From: Acidovorax sp. 106
Lineage (GTDB): Bacteria; Pseudomonadota; Gammaproteobacteria; Burkholderiales; Burkholderiaceae_C
DNA length: 64,000 bases
Assembly: GCF_003663825.1 (NCBI RefSeq)
Contig: NZ_RCCC01000001.1
Span: forward strand, 2,054,501 to 2,118,500
Reading direction: 5' to 3'
This document shows positions 9,257-16,243 of the stretch, piece by piece; positions within the stretch are counted from its first letter, which is position 1; the number at the start of each line of letters is the position of its first letter. A model generated the notes under the pieces. It made no database searches. It was not told the DNA's origin and was given only the letters and a program-made list of their open reading frames with translations. The position numbers and the translations under genes are program-made.

Positions 9257-9280
9257 GTGACCAATTATGTCAATGGTCAC
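9257..9280. promoter_or_regulatory. Palindromic operator upstream of RND adaptor-permease operon
   Basis: GTGACCAA-N8-ATGGTCAC. The same layout (GTGACCAA-N8-ATAGTCAC, also followed by ACAACA) recurs at 9946-9969 on the other side of the TetR gene. This is the expected arrangement for a local repressor controlling both pump transcripts. Confidence 0.72.
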
Positions 9281-9289
9281 AACAAAAAC

Positions 9290-9907
9290 TCAGGGTGACA
9301 GGCTGCGCAGCACCAGGCTGCTCAGCTGTGCTGGAGCTTGCTCTGCTTGCTCAAGACTGTGCTGCAGCAACAAAGGATTGAAGTAAGGGCGCATGATCAG
9401 AAAGATGGCAGCGCCCGCTTCATCCAGGGGTGTCTTTCTCTCGAAGTCGCCGCTTTGTCGGCCAGCTTCCAGGATGTCCAGCAGCAACTGGTAGATGCGC
9501 TTTTCATAGGCTATTGCCGCCTGCCAACGCTCCGAAGACGCAGACGTCGCAATCTCATACAGCTTCCGGTCTTCTGAGAAGAGGCGCAGCGTTGTGGTCA
9601 CTATGGCCTTGAACAAGCGGCGCAGCTTTTCTGGGGGGTGCTCTGCATCCGCGACGGTCTGGCGTATCTCGGTCTCCATCTCCATCAGGCAGTTCGAGCA
9701 AATCATCTCTCCGATGACTTGCTTGGATTCGAAGAACTTGTAGATGTACGCCTTGGAAAAACCAATGGCCTTGGCCAGATCGGACACCGTGGTTTTTTCG
9801 TAGCCATATCGGCTGAAGTGCTCTTTGGCCGCACTCACGATCTGCTCGCGCACATCGTGTTCGACGGGGCCGCGCGCCGAAACAGGGTAGACGGTGGAGG
9901 TGCTCAT
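9290..9907 (-). CDS. TetR/AcrR-family transcriptional regulator of the efflux pump
   Basis: 205 residues. The N-terminal helix-turn-helix of the TetR family (SAAKEHFSRYGYEKTTVSDL, then AKAIGFSKAYIYKFFESKQ) spans about residues 24-68. The C-terminal ligand-binding domain is all-helical. The gene is on the same strand as the adaptor and permease and divergent from the outer-membrane factor. Matching 24-bp palindromes lie 9 bp beyond its stop codon and 38 bp upstream of its start, so it most likely represses the pump operons and itself, with release by a pump substrate. Ligand unknown. Confidence 0.88.
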   Translation of the reverse strand: MSTSTVYPVSARGPVEHDVREQIVSAAKEHFSRYGYEKTTVSDLAKAIGFSKAYIYKFFESKQVIGEMICSNCLMEMETEIRQTVADAEHPPEKLRRLFKAIVTTTLRLFSEDRKLYEIATSASSERWQAAIAYEKRIYQLLLDILEAGRQSGDFERKTPLDEAGAAIFLIMRPYFNPLLLQHSLEQAEQAPAQLSSLVLRSLSP

Positions 9908-9945
9908 AGGCCGAAGCTTACTCTAATGAAAAAATCCAACAACAA

Positions 9946-9969
9946 GTGACCAATATGTAATATAGTCAC
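9946..9969. promoter_or_regulatory. Palindromic operator between TetR gene and outer-membrane factor
   Basis: GTGACCAA-N8-ATAGTCAC, matching the site at 9257-9280 in both half-sites except one base. It lies 26 bp before the ATG of the outer-membrane factor and 38 bp before the TetR start, where it could block both divergent promoters. Confidence 0.72.
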
Positions 9970-9995
9970 AACAACAAAACGCTGTTGGTTTCACT

Positions 9996-11459
9996 ATGTA
10001 CCGCTTCTCTGCCCTTACAGCCTTGGTCCTGGCCGGTCTTTCCACGGGCTGCGCCGTCGGGCCGGACTACGTGCCGCCTGAGGCCCCTATGCCCAAGGCC
10101 TACATTGGCGCTCAGGACATGGGGATGCCACGGGTCGCCACGACCGAGGCGGATCTGACGGCTTGGTGGGCGTCGTTTGGTGATCCGCAGCTTACGCACA
10201 TGGTGGCGATTGCCCTGCAGCAGAACCTGGACTTGGCACAGGCGTCTGCCCGGGTGCTCCAAGCCCGTGCTGGAGTGGATGCGGCAAGCGCTGCGTTGCT
10301 CCCGTCGGGCAACGTCAATGCGCAAACTGCCAGAAGCTACCAGTCCGTGGAGACCCCTTTGGGGCAAGTCCTCAACGCGGTGCCTGGCTTCAATCGCTAC
10401 GGAAGTGCCCACGAAGCCAACGTGGGCGCCAGTTGGGAGGTCGATCTGTTTGGGGGGCTGCGGCGAGCGAAGCAGGCTTCGTTCGCCGACTACCAAGCCA
10501 CTGAGGCAGGTGCTGTGGCTGTGAGGTTGGCAGTCGTTGCCCAAACAGCGGACACCTACGTCAACATCCGTGGGCTGCAAGCCCGGCTTGCGGTAGCGCG
10601 TCAGCAGGTGCAGACACAAGAGCAACTGAAGTCCGTCGTCGACCTGCGATTACAAAAAGGCTTGGCTGCAGAACTCCAGCTTCGGCAGGTAGAAGGGGCG
10701 CTAGCCCGCGCGCGGGCCACCATCCCCGTGTTAGAGGCGGCGCTGGAGACGACGATGAACGCCATGGACGTGATGCTCGGCGCAGTGCCAGGCACCTACC
10801 GGGGCGAACTTGCAGAAGTGCGGCCCATACCTAAAGCTCCCGAAATGGCTTTGGGTGAAACCCCAGGTGATCTGCTCAGGCGCCGTCCCGACGTGATTGC
10901 GGCTGAGCGACGCCTTGCGGCCTCCAGTGCCCGCATCGGTGTAGCGATGGCGGAGTACTACCCCAAGATTTCGATCAGCGGCCTGATCGGAGGCGCTACA
11001 TCCATCTCCAGCGGAAACCTCTTTACCGGCGGGGCCTCGCAGGCCGCCGCAGTGGCGGGCCTGCGCTGGAGACTGTTCGACTTCGGCCGCATCAACGCCC
11101 AGATCCACAACGCGCAAGCCCAGGAGGCAGAAGCCCTCGCAGCCTACCGGCAGGCCGTCTTGCGGGCTACCGAAGACGTGGAAAACGCACTGGTGTCTTT
11201 GAGTCGCAGGCGCGAGCAGGCTTCGCTATTGGCGGAAGGTGCGCAATCTCTGCAGCGGGCTCGGGATGCTTCTGGCGCGGCTTACGACAAGGGCGTGGTC
11301 AGCCTCATCGAAGTACTCCAGGCCGACGAAAGCCTGCTGAATGTGCTGGATGCACAGGTTCAGGCGCATACCGAATCTACGCGCTCGTCCGTGGCAATTT
11401 TCAGAGCTGTCGGTGGCGGTTGGGCTCCAGAGCAACCGCCGGTGCTCGTGAGCAGGTAG
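9996..11459 (+). CDS. Outer-membrane efflux lipoprotein, NodT/OprM family
   Basis: 487 residues. The signal peptide ends in lipobox LSTGC (Cys about residue 19), followed by AVGPDYVPPEAP, the standard start of NodT-type outer-membrane factors. Two repeats of helical pairs follow (ALQQNLDLAQASARVLQARA and the matching second half PDVIAAERRLAAS), with ASWEVDLFGGLRRAKQA in the first. These trimeric channels complete the tripartite pump. The gene is transcribed away from the adaptor-permease operon, from the operator-containing gap, so expression of both halves is probably coordinated by the TetR protein. Confidence 0.93.
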   Translation: MYRFSALTALVLAGLSTGCAVGPDYVPPEAPMPKAYIGAQDMGMPRVATTEADLTAWWASFGDPQLTHMVAIALQQNLDLAQASARVLQARAGVDAASAALLPSGNVNAQTARSYQSVETPLGQVLNAVPGFNRYGSAHEANVGASWEVDLFGGLRRAKQASFADYQATEAGAVAVRLAVVAQTADTYVNIRGLQARLAVARQQVQTQEQLKSVVDLRLQKGLAAELQLRQVEGALARARATIPVLEAALETTMNAMDVMLGAVPGTYRGELAEVRPIPKAPEMALGETPGDLLRRRPDVIAAERRLAASSARIGVAMAEYYPKISISGLIGGATSISSGNLFTGGASQAAAVAGLRWRLFDFGRINAQIHNAQAQEAEALAAYRQAVLRATEDVENALVSLSRRREQASLLAEGAQSLQRARDASGAAYDKGVVSLIEVLQADESLLNVLDAQVQAHTESTRSSVAIFRAVGGGWAPEQPPVLVSR

Positions 11460-11695
11460 CGAGAGCGATCACCCCGGCTCACACGCCTCAGTGAAGCGGC
11501 GTTGGGCAGGCGTTGCCTTGTGATCTTTACCAGCCCCCGTACCTCGCCGAGTCAGTTGTCCTGTGCATCGCCTCGGCAAGGCCCTTGCGCAGAAAGGAGA
11601 GAGCAATTCATCACCACCACACCCATCGCGCAACAGATATCCGTGCCTTTGCGACCTCTGCAAAGGCACTCCCCCACACTTTTTGGAGGTCAACC

Positions 11696-12019
11696 ATGTC
11701 ATTTCAAAACCGTATCAACGCTCGCCTTTCCGGTGCCAGCTTCATCCCCTCCCTTGTCACTGCGTTGGCGTTGTCCGCCGTGTTCGCTGCGCACGCACAG
11801 ACTCCAGAGGAGTCGTCGAAAAAGCAGGGCGCGGCGCTTTCCAGGGCCGAGGTTGTGGCTGATCTGGTGCTTTGGCGTCGCGCAGGCGTAGACCGCTACG
11901 CAGTCATGCAGTCATACAGCCTGGAAACGCAGGCTTACCAAACCGCATACCAAGAGTACCTGCGCCTGCGCAATAGTGAGCAGTTTCAGGCAGAGGTTCA
12001 GAAGGCGCTGAAGGACTGA
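11696..12019 (+). CDS. DUF4148 domain-containing small exported protein
   Basis: 107 residues from ATG 11696, which has a good ribosome-binding site (TTGGAGG, 8 bp before). The signal peptide ends at AAHAQ. The mature part contains LSRAEVVADLVLWRRAGVDR and ends YLRLRNSEQFQAEVQKALKD, typical of DUF4148 proteins common in Burkholderiales. These are small periplasmic proteins of unknown function. The gene is the last of the efflux block; its stop is 12 bp from the convergent dehydrogenase stop. The 236-bp gap from the outer-membrane factor shows no gene and no clear terminator. Confidence 0.72.
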   Translation: MSFQNRINARLSGASFIPSLVTALALSAVFAAHAQTPEESSKKQGAALSRAEVVADLVLWRRAGVDRYAVMQSYSLETQAYQTAYQEYLRLRNSEQFQAEVQKALKD

Positions 12020-12031
12020 GCCGGGATGGCG

Positions 12032-12988
12032 CTACGCCGTGATCTGCAACGCGTCCAGCCCGCCCGCAATCGTCTGCGCCAGTACCTCTGCGCTGGCGCG
12101 CAGGGCAGCCGCCTCATCGTCTGCCAGAGGCGGCAGGTAAGGCGCAGAAGCCCCCGTGCGTCCGATCACATGGGGCAGCGATACGCAGGTGCGCTGCACG
12201 CCCAGCAGCTCGGGCAGGTAGGTGGAGACGGTGAACACGCTGCGCTCGTCACCCACCATGGCGCGCACCAGGCGGGCGATGCAGCCGCCGATGCCGAAGT
12301 TGGACACGCCCTTGCCCGCCTTGATGCGGTAGGCGGCGGTGCGCACGTCTTCGGCCATGGTGCGCTGCAGGGCGGCGTCGATGGGGCGGCCGCTTTGCTG
12401 GGCAAAGTCCAAGAGCGGCAGGCCGCCCACCTGGGCGCCGGACCACAGCAGCACTTCCGAGTCGCCGTGCTCGCCCAGCACGTAGGCGTGCACCGAGCTG
12501 GGCGACACGCTCAGGTGGTGTGAGAGCCGGTCGCGAAAGCGGATGGAGTCGAGCGTGCAGCCCGTGCCGATGGCGCGGCCGGGGGCAACGCCCCAGCGTT
12601 GCACGGCGATGGCGGGCATCACGTCCACCGGGTTGGTGGCAAACAGCAAGATGGTGTCGGGCGCGGCGCGCAGCACCTGCTCAACGATATGGTCCACGAT
12701 GCGCAGGTTCTGCTGCAGCAGCTCCAGCCGCGTCTGGCCGGGCTTGAGGCTGGCGCCTGCAGTGATCACCACCACCGCAGCGCCCGCCAGGTCGGCATAG
12801 CTGCCTTCTTGCACGCGCGCGGCGGTGCCGAAGGCGGCGGCGTGGCCAATGTCGGCGGCCTCGCCCGCAGCGCGGGCGGGGTCCACGTCCACCAGCACGA
12901 TGTCGCTGACGCCGGGCGTGGACGAGAGCAGGTAGCTGGCGGCGGCACCGACCTGGCCCGCGCCGATCACTCCGATGCGTGCGCCCAT
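12032..12988 (-). CDS. L-lactate/malate-type dehydrogenase (2-hydroxyacid, NAD-dependent)
   Basis: 318 residues, normal for the LDH/MDH family. Visible: Rossmann motif GAGQVG (9-14), NAD-binding aspartates D34/D36, catalytic arginine R87, the D147/R150 pair in LDSIRFR and proton-relay H174 in LGEHGDSEV. It converts a 2-oxoacid to an L-2-hydroxyacid with NADH. The specificity position (102 in dogfish LDH numbering; Gln in most LDHs, Arg in MDHs) is Leu81. That argues against malate dehydrogenase and leaves the exact substrate open. It follows the DASS transporter with a single base between them, so both are one operon for import and oxidation of an organic acid. Confidence 0.82.
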   Translation of the reverse strand: MGARIGVIGAGQVGAAASYLLSSTPGVSDIVLVDVDPARAAGEAADIGHAAAFGTAARVQEGSYADLAGAAVVVITAGASLKPGQTRLELLQQNLRIVDHIVEQVLRAAPDTILLFATNPVDVMPAIAVQRWGVAPGRAIGTGCTLDSIRFRDRLSHHLSVSPSSVHAYVLGEHGDSEVLLWSGAQVGGLPLLDFAQQSGRPIDAALQRTMAEDVRTAAYRIKAGKGVSNFGIGGCIARLVRAMVGDERSVFTVSTYLPELLGVQRTCVSLPHVIGRTGASAPYLPPLADDEAAALRASAEVLAQTIAGGLDALQITA

Positions 12989-12989
12989 G

Positions 12990-14543
12990 TCACAGCACTC
13001 CCATCATGGGCCACAGCGTGGCCGACAGCAGCAGGATGAGGCCCAAGCCCGCCAGCGTGAGCAGCAAGCCCACCTTGGCAAACTGGCTGGTGCCAAAGGC
13101 CCCGGTGCCGTAGCACAGCATGTTCTGCGGTGCGTTGGTGGGCAGGATGAAGCCGAACGAGACGATGAAGCTTTGGATCATGACGATGCCAAAGGCCGTC
13201 TCTTTGGACACGGGCAGCGACTGCGCAAACGCGATGAAGATGGGGATGAGCGTGCTGGCCAGCCCTGTGGCTGAGGCAAAGCCCAGGTGCAGCACGATGC
13301 TGAAAAGCGAGAGCGCACCGATCACCGCCACCACGGGCAGGGCCGACAGGCCCATTTGCCCGAGCGTCTGCTGTGCCAGCCAGGCGGCCGCGCCGGTCTT
13401 GGACAGCAGGTTGCCCAGCGAGATGGACGCGGCAAACAGCACCACCGTGCCCCAGGGCACGAGCTTTTCAGCCTGCGACCAGTGCATGACGCCGATCTTG
13501 GGCATGAGCAGCAGGGCAATGCCCAGTTGCGTGGTGGTGGTGGTGTCAAAGGGGTGCAGCATGCCTTCGGTGGACCACATCACCAGCAGCATCAGGGCCA
13601 CGGCGATCAAGCGCTTTTCAGGGGCGGTGACGGGGCCCAGGGCCTGCAGTTGCTCGCGCAGCCTTTCGGTGGCGTTCTCAGACGATTCGACCTGGGGCTT
13701 CAAGATCCACAGCGACACGAAGAACAGCACCACGCTCATGCCCAGGGTGAAGGGCAGGGCCGTCAGGAACCACTGGCTCCACGTCACCGTGTGGCCGAAC
13801 GCGGTTTGCATGAAGTTCAGGCTGATCAGGTTTTGCGCCGCGCCGGTCTTCACGGCCATGTTGAAGATGGAGCAGGCCTGCGCGGTGACGATCATCAGCG
13901 CAGCGCCCAGGCTGCTGCCCACGGGCAGGCCCAGGGCGGCGGTGATGCCCACCATGATCGGGATCACCGCGCCCACTCGCGCCGTGGCCGAGGGGATGAA
14001 CAGCGCCAGCACAAAGCCCACCAGCATCGCGCCCACCGTGAGTCGTGCGGGCGAGATGCCCACCCGGCTCATCACGATGAGGGCCACGCGCTTGTCCAGC
14101 CCCGTGTGCTTGAGCGCCACGGCCAGAAACAGCGCAGCGGCCACCAGCAGCACAGCGGTGGACGAGAAGCCGCCCAGCATGGTGGTGAGCGCATCGGCCG
14201 AGCCCATGGGCTTGGCGCCGGGCGTGAGCGATTTGCCCATCAGCCCCACCACGGCCATGCCGGTGAGGATGACGGCGCTGTTGGCGGGCGAGACGCATTC
14301 GCTGATCCACAGCGTGATGACCAGCGCCAGCAGCGCCAGCGCGACTTGCCCCGAGGCCGTGAGGCCTGCGGGCGTGGGCAGCATGAGCACGATGCCGTAC
14401 AGGGCAATGGCCAGCAGCAAAAAGCCGAACTTGCGGTTGGAACTGGGCTCGGGGTGCGAGGTGATGGGGGCTGGAGAGGGGATAGGGGAGGTGGCCGCGT
14501 TGGCCGCAGGGGGAGGTGTGTGTGAAGCAGGAGCGGTCGACAT
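12990..14543 (-). CDS. DASS-family sodium:dicarboxylate/organic-anion transporter
   Basis: 517 residues from the ATG at 14541-14543; the open frame extends further upstream but without family similarity. About a dozen hydrophobic segments are present. Family-typical parts are the first block ITLWISECVSPANSAVIL and the C-terminal SFGFILPTNAPQNMLCYGTG, which holds the second substrate/sodium SNT-like element (here PTNAP). These carriers import citrate, succinate, malate or tartrate with sodium. The N-terminal ~35 residues are rich in Pro/Ala and hydrophilic. It is transcribed with the dehydrogenase 1 bp downstream, suggesting the imported acid is its substrate. Confidence 0.82.
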   Translation of the reverse strand: MSTAPASHTPPPAANAATSPIPSPAPITSHPEPSSNRKFGFLLLAIALYGIVLMLPTPAGLTASGQVALALLALVITLWISECVSPANSAVILTGMAVVGLMGKSLTPGAKPMGSADALTTMLGGFSSTAVLLVAAALFLAVALKHTGLDKRVALIVMSRVGISPARLTVGAMLVGFVLALFIPSATARVGAVIPIMVGITAALGLPVGSSLGAALMIVTAQACSIFNMAVKTGAAQNLISLNFMQTAFGHTVTWSQWFLTALPFTLGMSVVLFFVSLWILKPQVESSENATERLREQLQALGPVTAPEKRLIAVALMLLVMWSTEGMLHPFDTTTTTQLGIALLLMPKIGVMHWSQAEKLVPWGTVVLFAASISLGNLLSKTGAAAWLAQQTLGQMGLSALPVVAVIGALSLFSIVLHLGFASATGLASTLIPIFIAFAQSLPVSKETAFGIVMIQSFIVSFGFILPTNAPQNMLCYGTGAFGTSQFAKVGLLLTLAGLGLILLLSATLWPMMGVL

Positions 14544-14737
14544 GAGAGAACACTTTCTTGTTGTGGTCCGGCGGCGCCTGTGTGGTGGGGGGATCGCCCG
14601 CCAGCCGCACCGCGCTGCCGAAAGGGCGACCCAATCAACGCCGCCCTGTGCCACAGCATGCGCCTGCTGTGCCGGTGGCGTGTTGATGGGGATCAAGGCC
14701 TTGGCGTGCGGCTTGCCCACGGGCGCGGTCCAGCAAA

Positions 14738-14800
14738 AATAAAGCGCAGGCAGCTATTAAATCAATAGCTGCCTGCGCTTTATTCATAAGTGCTGGAGGG
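14738..14800 (+). repeat. Dispersed repeat copy with perfect 18-bp inverted arms
   Basis: AAAGCGCAGGCAGCTATT (14741-14758) is perfectly repeated in inverse at 14764-14781 around a 5-base loop, followed by ATTCATAAGTGCTGGAGGGG and TTTTT. It lies after the DUF1513 stop and before the transporter start, where the hairpin could terminate the upstream transcript. The rest of the 274-bp gap (14544-14817) shows nothing recognisable. Confidence 0.72.
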
Positions 14801-14817
14801 GTTTTTGACTTGTAGGC

Positions 14818-15996
14818 TTAGCCCATCAGCACCCAGTGGTTGTCCAGCGCCATGGGCTCGGGCCAGGGCACAAAGGCGGGTTTGGCGCTGGGGTGCCAGC
14901 GCACCAGGCCGGGGGCGGTGGCCACCAGTACGCCGCCGCCGGGTTGGGGCCCGGCCCAGGCCGTGAGGGCGTAGGCCTCTTGCAGTTGCACGATGGCCGA
15001 GAGCTTGTCCGGCATGCTGGGGTGCCACAGCTGCGCCAGCCCGGCCTTGTTGCTCGACACCGCAAAGCCGCCGTTGTAGGCGGGGGTGATGTCGCCCGCG
15101 TAGCCGTGGCCGTCGTTCACGCGGCTGGGCACGCTCAGTTTGTCGCCTTCCAGCACGGCCAGGATGGGCGCTGCGGCGCGGCGGGCGGGGTCTTCGTGTT
15201 CGGCCTGCATGGCCACGCCCAGGCGGCGGGGTTCATCCGATGTGGCGGACGTGGCGGACGTGCTCCAGGCGATGTGGCGCATGCTCAGGCGCGGGTCGTC
15301 CAGCACCCAGCGCTGGGCGATGCGGCCGGTGGTGGTGTCGATGCGCACCAGGGCCGATTCCATGCGCTGCAGGTCGTATTTGGCGTCGGCCAGGTTGCGC
15401 AGCACCCCGCCGTTGGCCACCAGCAGGTGGCCTTGCGCGTCCAGCACGGGTTGGTGGGGGTCGATGCCGCCGCTGTCCCACTCGTCCCGCTTGCGCAGCG
15501 TGGCGGCGTCGCGCACGCCAATGTGGCCGCGCCCGGTGCGGTAGTTGATCTCGGTGGTGTAGAGGGTGGCGCCGTCGGGCGAGGGCACGGTGTGGCCGCT
15601 GAGCAGCACGGCGTCCCGGTCGCGGTCGAGCTGAATGCGCTCTGTCACCCGTCCCGCGCCATCGCAGCGTAGCAGCCAGGTGCCGGGCCGCACGCAGTTG
15701 ACCAGCAGGCCGCCGTCTGCCTGCGGCACCAGCCCATGCGGGCGCGAGGGCAGGGCCACGGCGTAGCGGATGGTGAGCTGCTTGCGCTCCCAGTCGGCGG
15801 CCAGCACGCCAGCGTAGTGGGTGTCGGTGGCCTTGGGGCCGCGCCAGGCGGCACCGATCAGCGTGGTGGTGCTGTTGGCATCGGCACCCAGTGCCAGGGC
15901 GCGCCCGGGGGCAAGGCCCAGAGCACCCGCAGCGCCCAGGGCGGCCATGGAGGTGCCAGAGAGCAGGGTGCGGCGGTTCATGGAGGGGAAGTTCAT
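14818..15996 (-). CDS. DUF1513 domain-containing protein, exported
   Basis: 392 residues from ATG 15996, chosen because GGAG lies 9 bp before it; the next ATG (15981) has no such site. The N-terminus MNRRTLLSGTSMAALGAAGA is a twin-arginine-like signal peptide ending near GRALA. The remainder is beta-propeller-like, with the family features SRPHGLVPQADGGLLV, SGHTVPSPDGATLYTTE and GGIDPHQPVLD. DUF1513 proteins are periplasmic, of unknown activity, and often sit in iron-related gene clusters. Here the gene follows a siderophore receptor on the same strand (247-bp gap), consistent with an iron-linked role, which is inference. Confidence 0.78.
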   Translation of the reverse strand: MNFPSMNRRTLLSGTSMAALGAAGALGLAPGRALALGADANSTTTLIGAAWRGPKATDTHYAGVLAADWERKQLTIRYAVALPSRPHGLVPQADGGLLVNCVRPGTWLLRCDGAGRVTERIQLDRDRDAVLLSGHTVPSPDGATLYTTEINYRTGRGHIGVRDAATLRKRDEWDSGGIDPHQPVLDAQGHLLVANGGVLRNLADAKYDLQRMESALVRIDTTTGRIAQRWVLDDPRLSMRHIAWSTSATSATSDEPRRLGVAMQAEHEDPARRAAAPILAVLEGDKLSVPSRVNDGHGYAGDITPAYNGGFAVSSNKAGLAQLWHPSMPDKLSAIVQLQEAYALTAWAGPQPGGGVLVATAPGLVRWHPSAKPAFVPWPEPMALDNHWVLMG

Positions 15997-16243
15997 GCGA
16001 AGGGCTCCGCAAAAAGTCGATCGGACAAGACAGGGGGCGGCGGCCCAGGCGCTGGCCAGTGGGTCGCCCGCTGCTGTGGGGGCAGAGCCTGTCGCACACC
16101 CTCGGGTGCGGTGTGGCGCTGCGGTTGGGGGCACGCGCCTGAGGGGGTGAAGCAGGCCCCGGTGCCCCTGCCCGCCGTTGGGGACCAGGGCAGGGGAGGG
16201 GCGAAGTTGCTGCGCGCCGGGCGCCCACCTCGCCCGAGTGGGG

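Noticed and set aside
5039..12019. Mobile element carrying the pump
   Set aside because: No integrase, transposase or clear att sites at the edges. Only the duplicated gene end supports a past insertion, and it is listed as such.
13120..14742. 540-codon frame antisense to the DASS transporter
   Set aside because: Mirror of a well-supported membrane transporter, with low-complexity Ala/Ser/Thr/Pro content.
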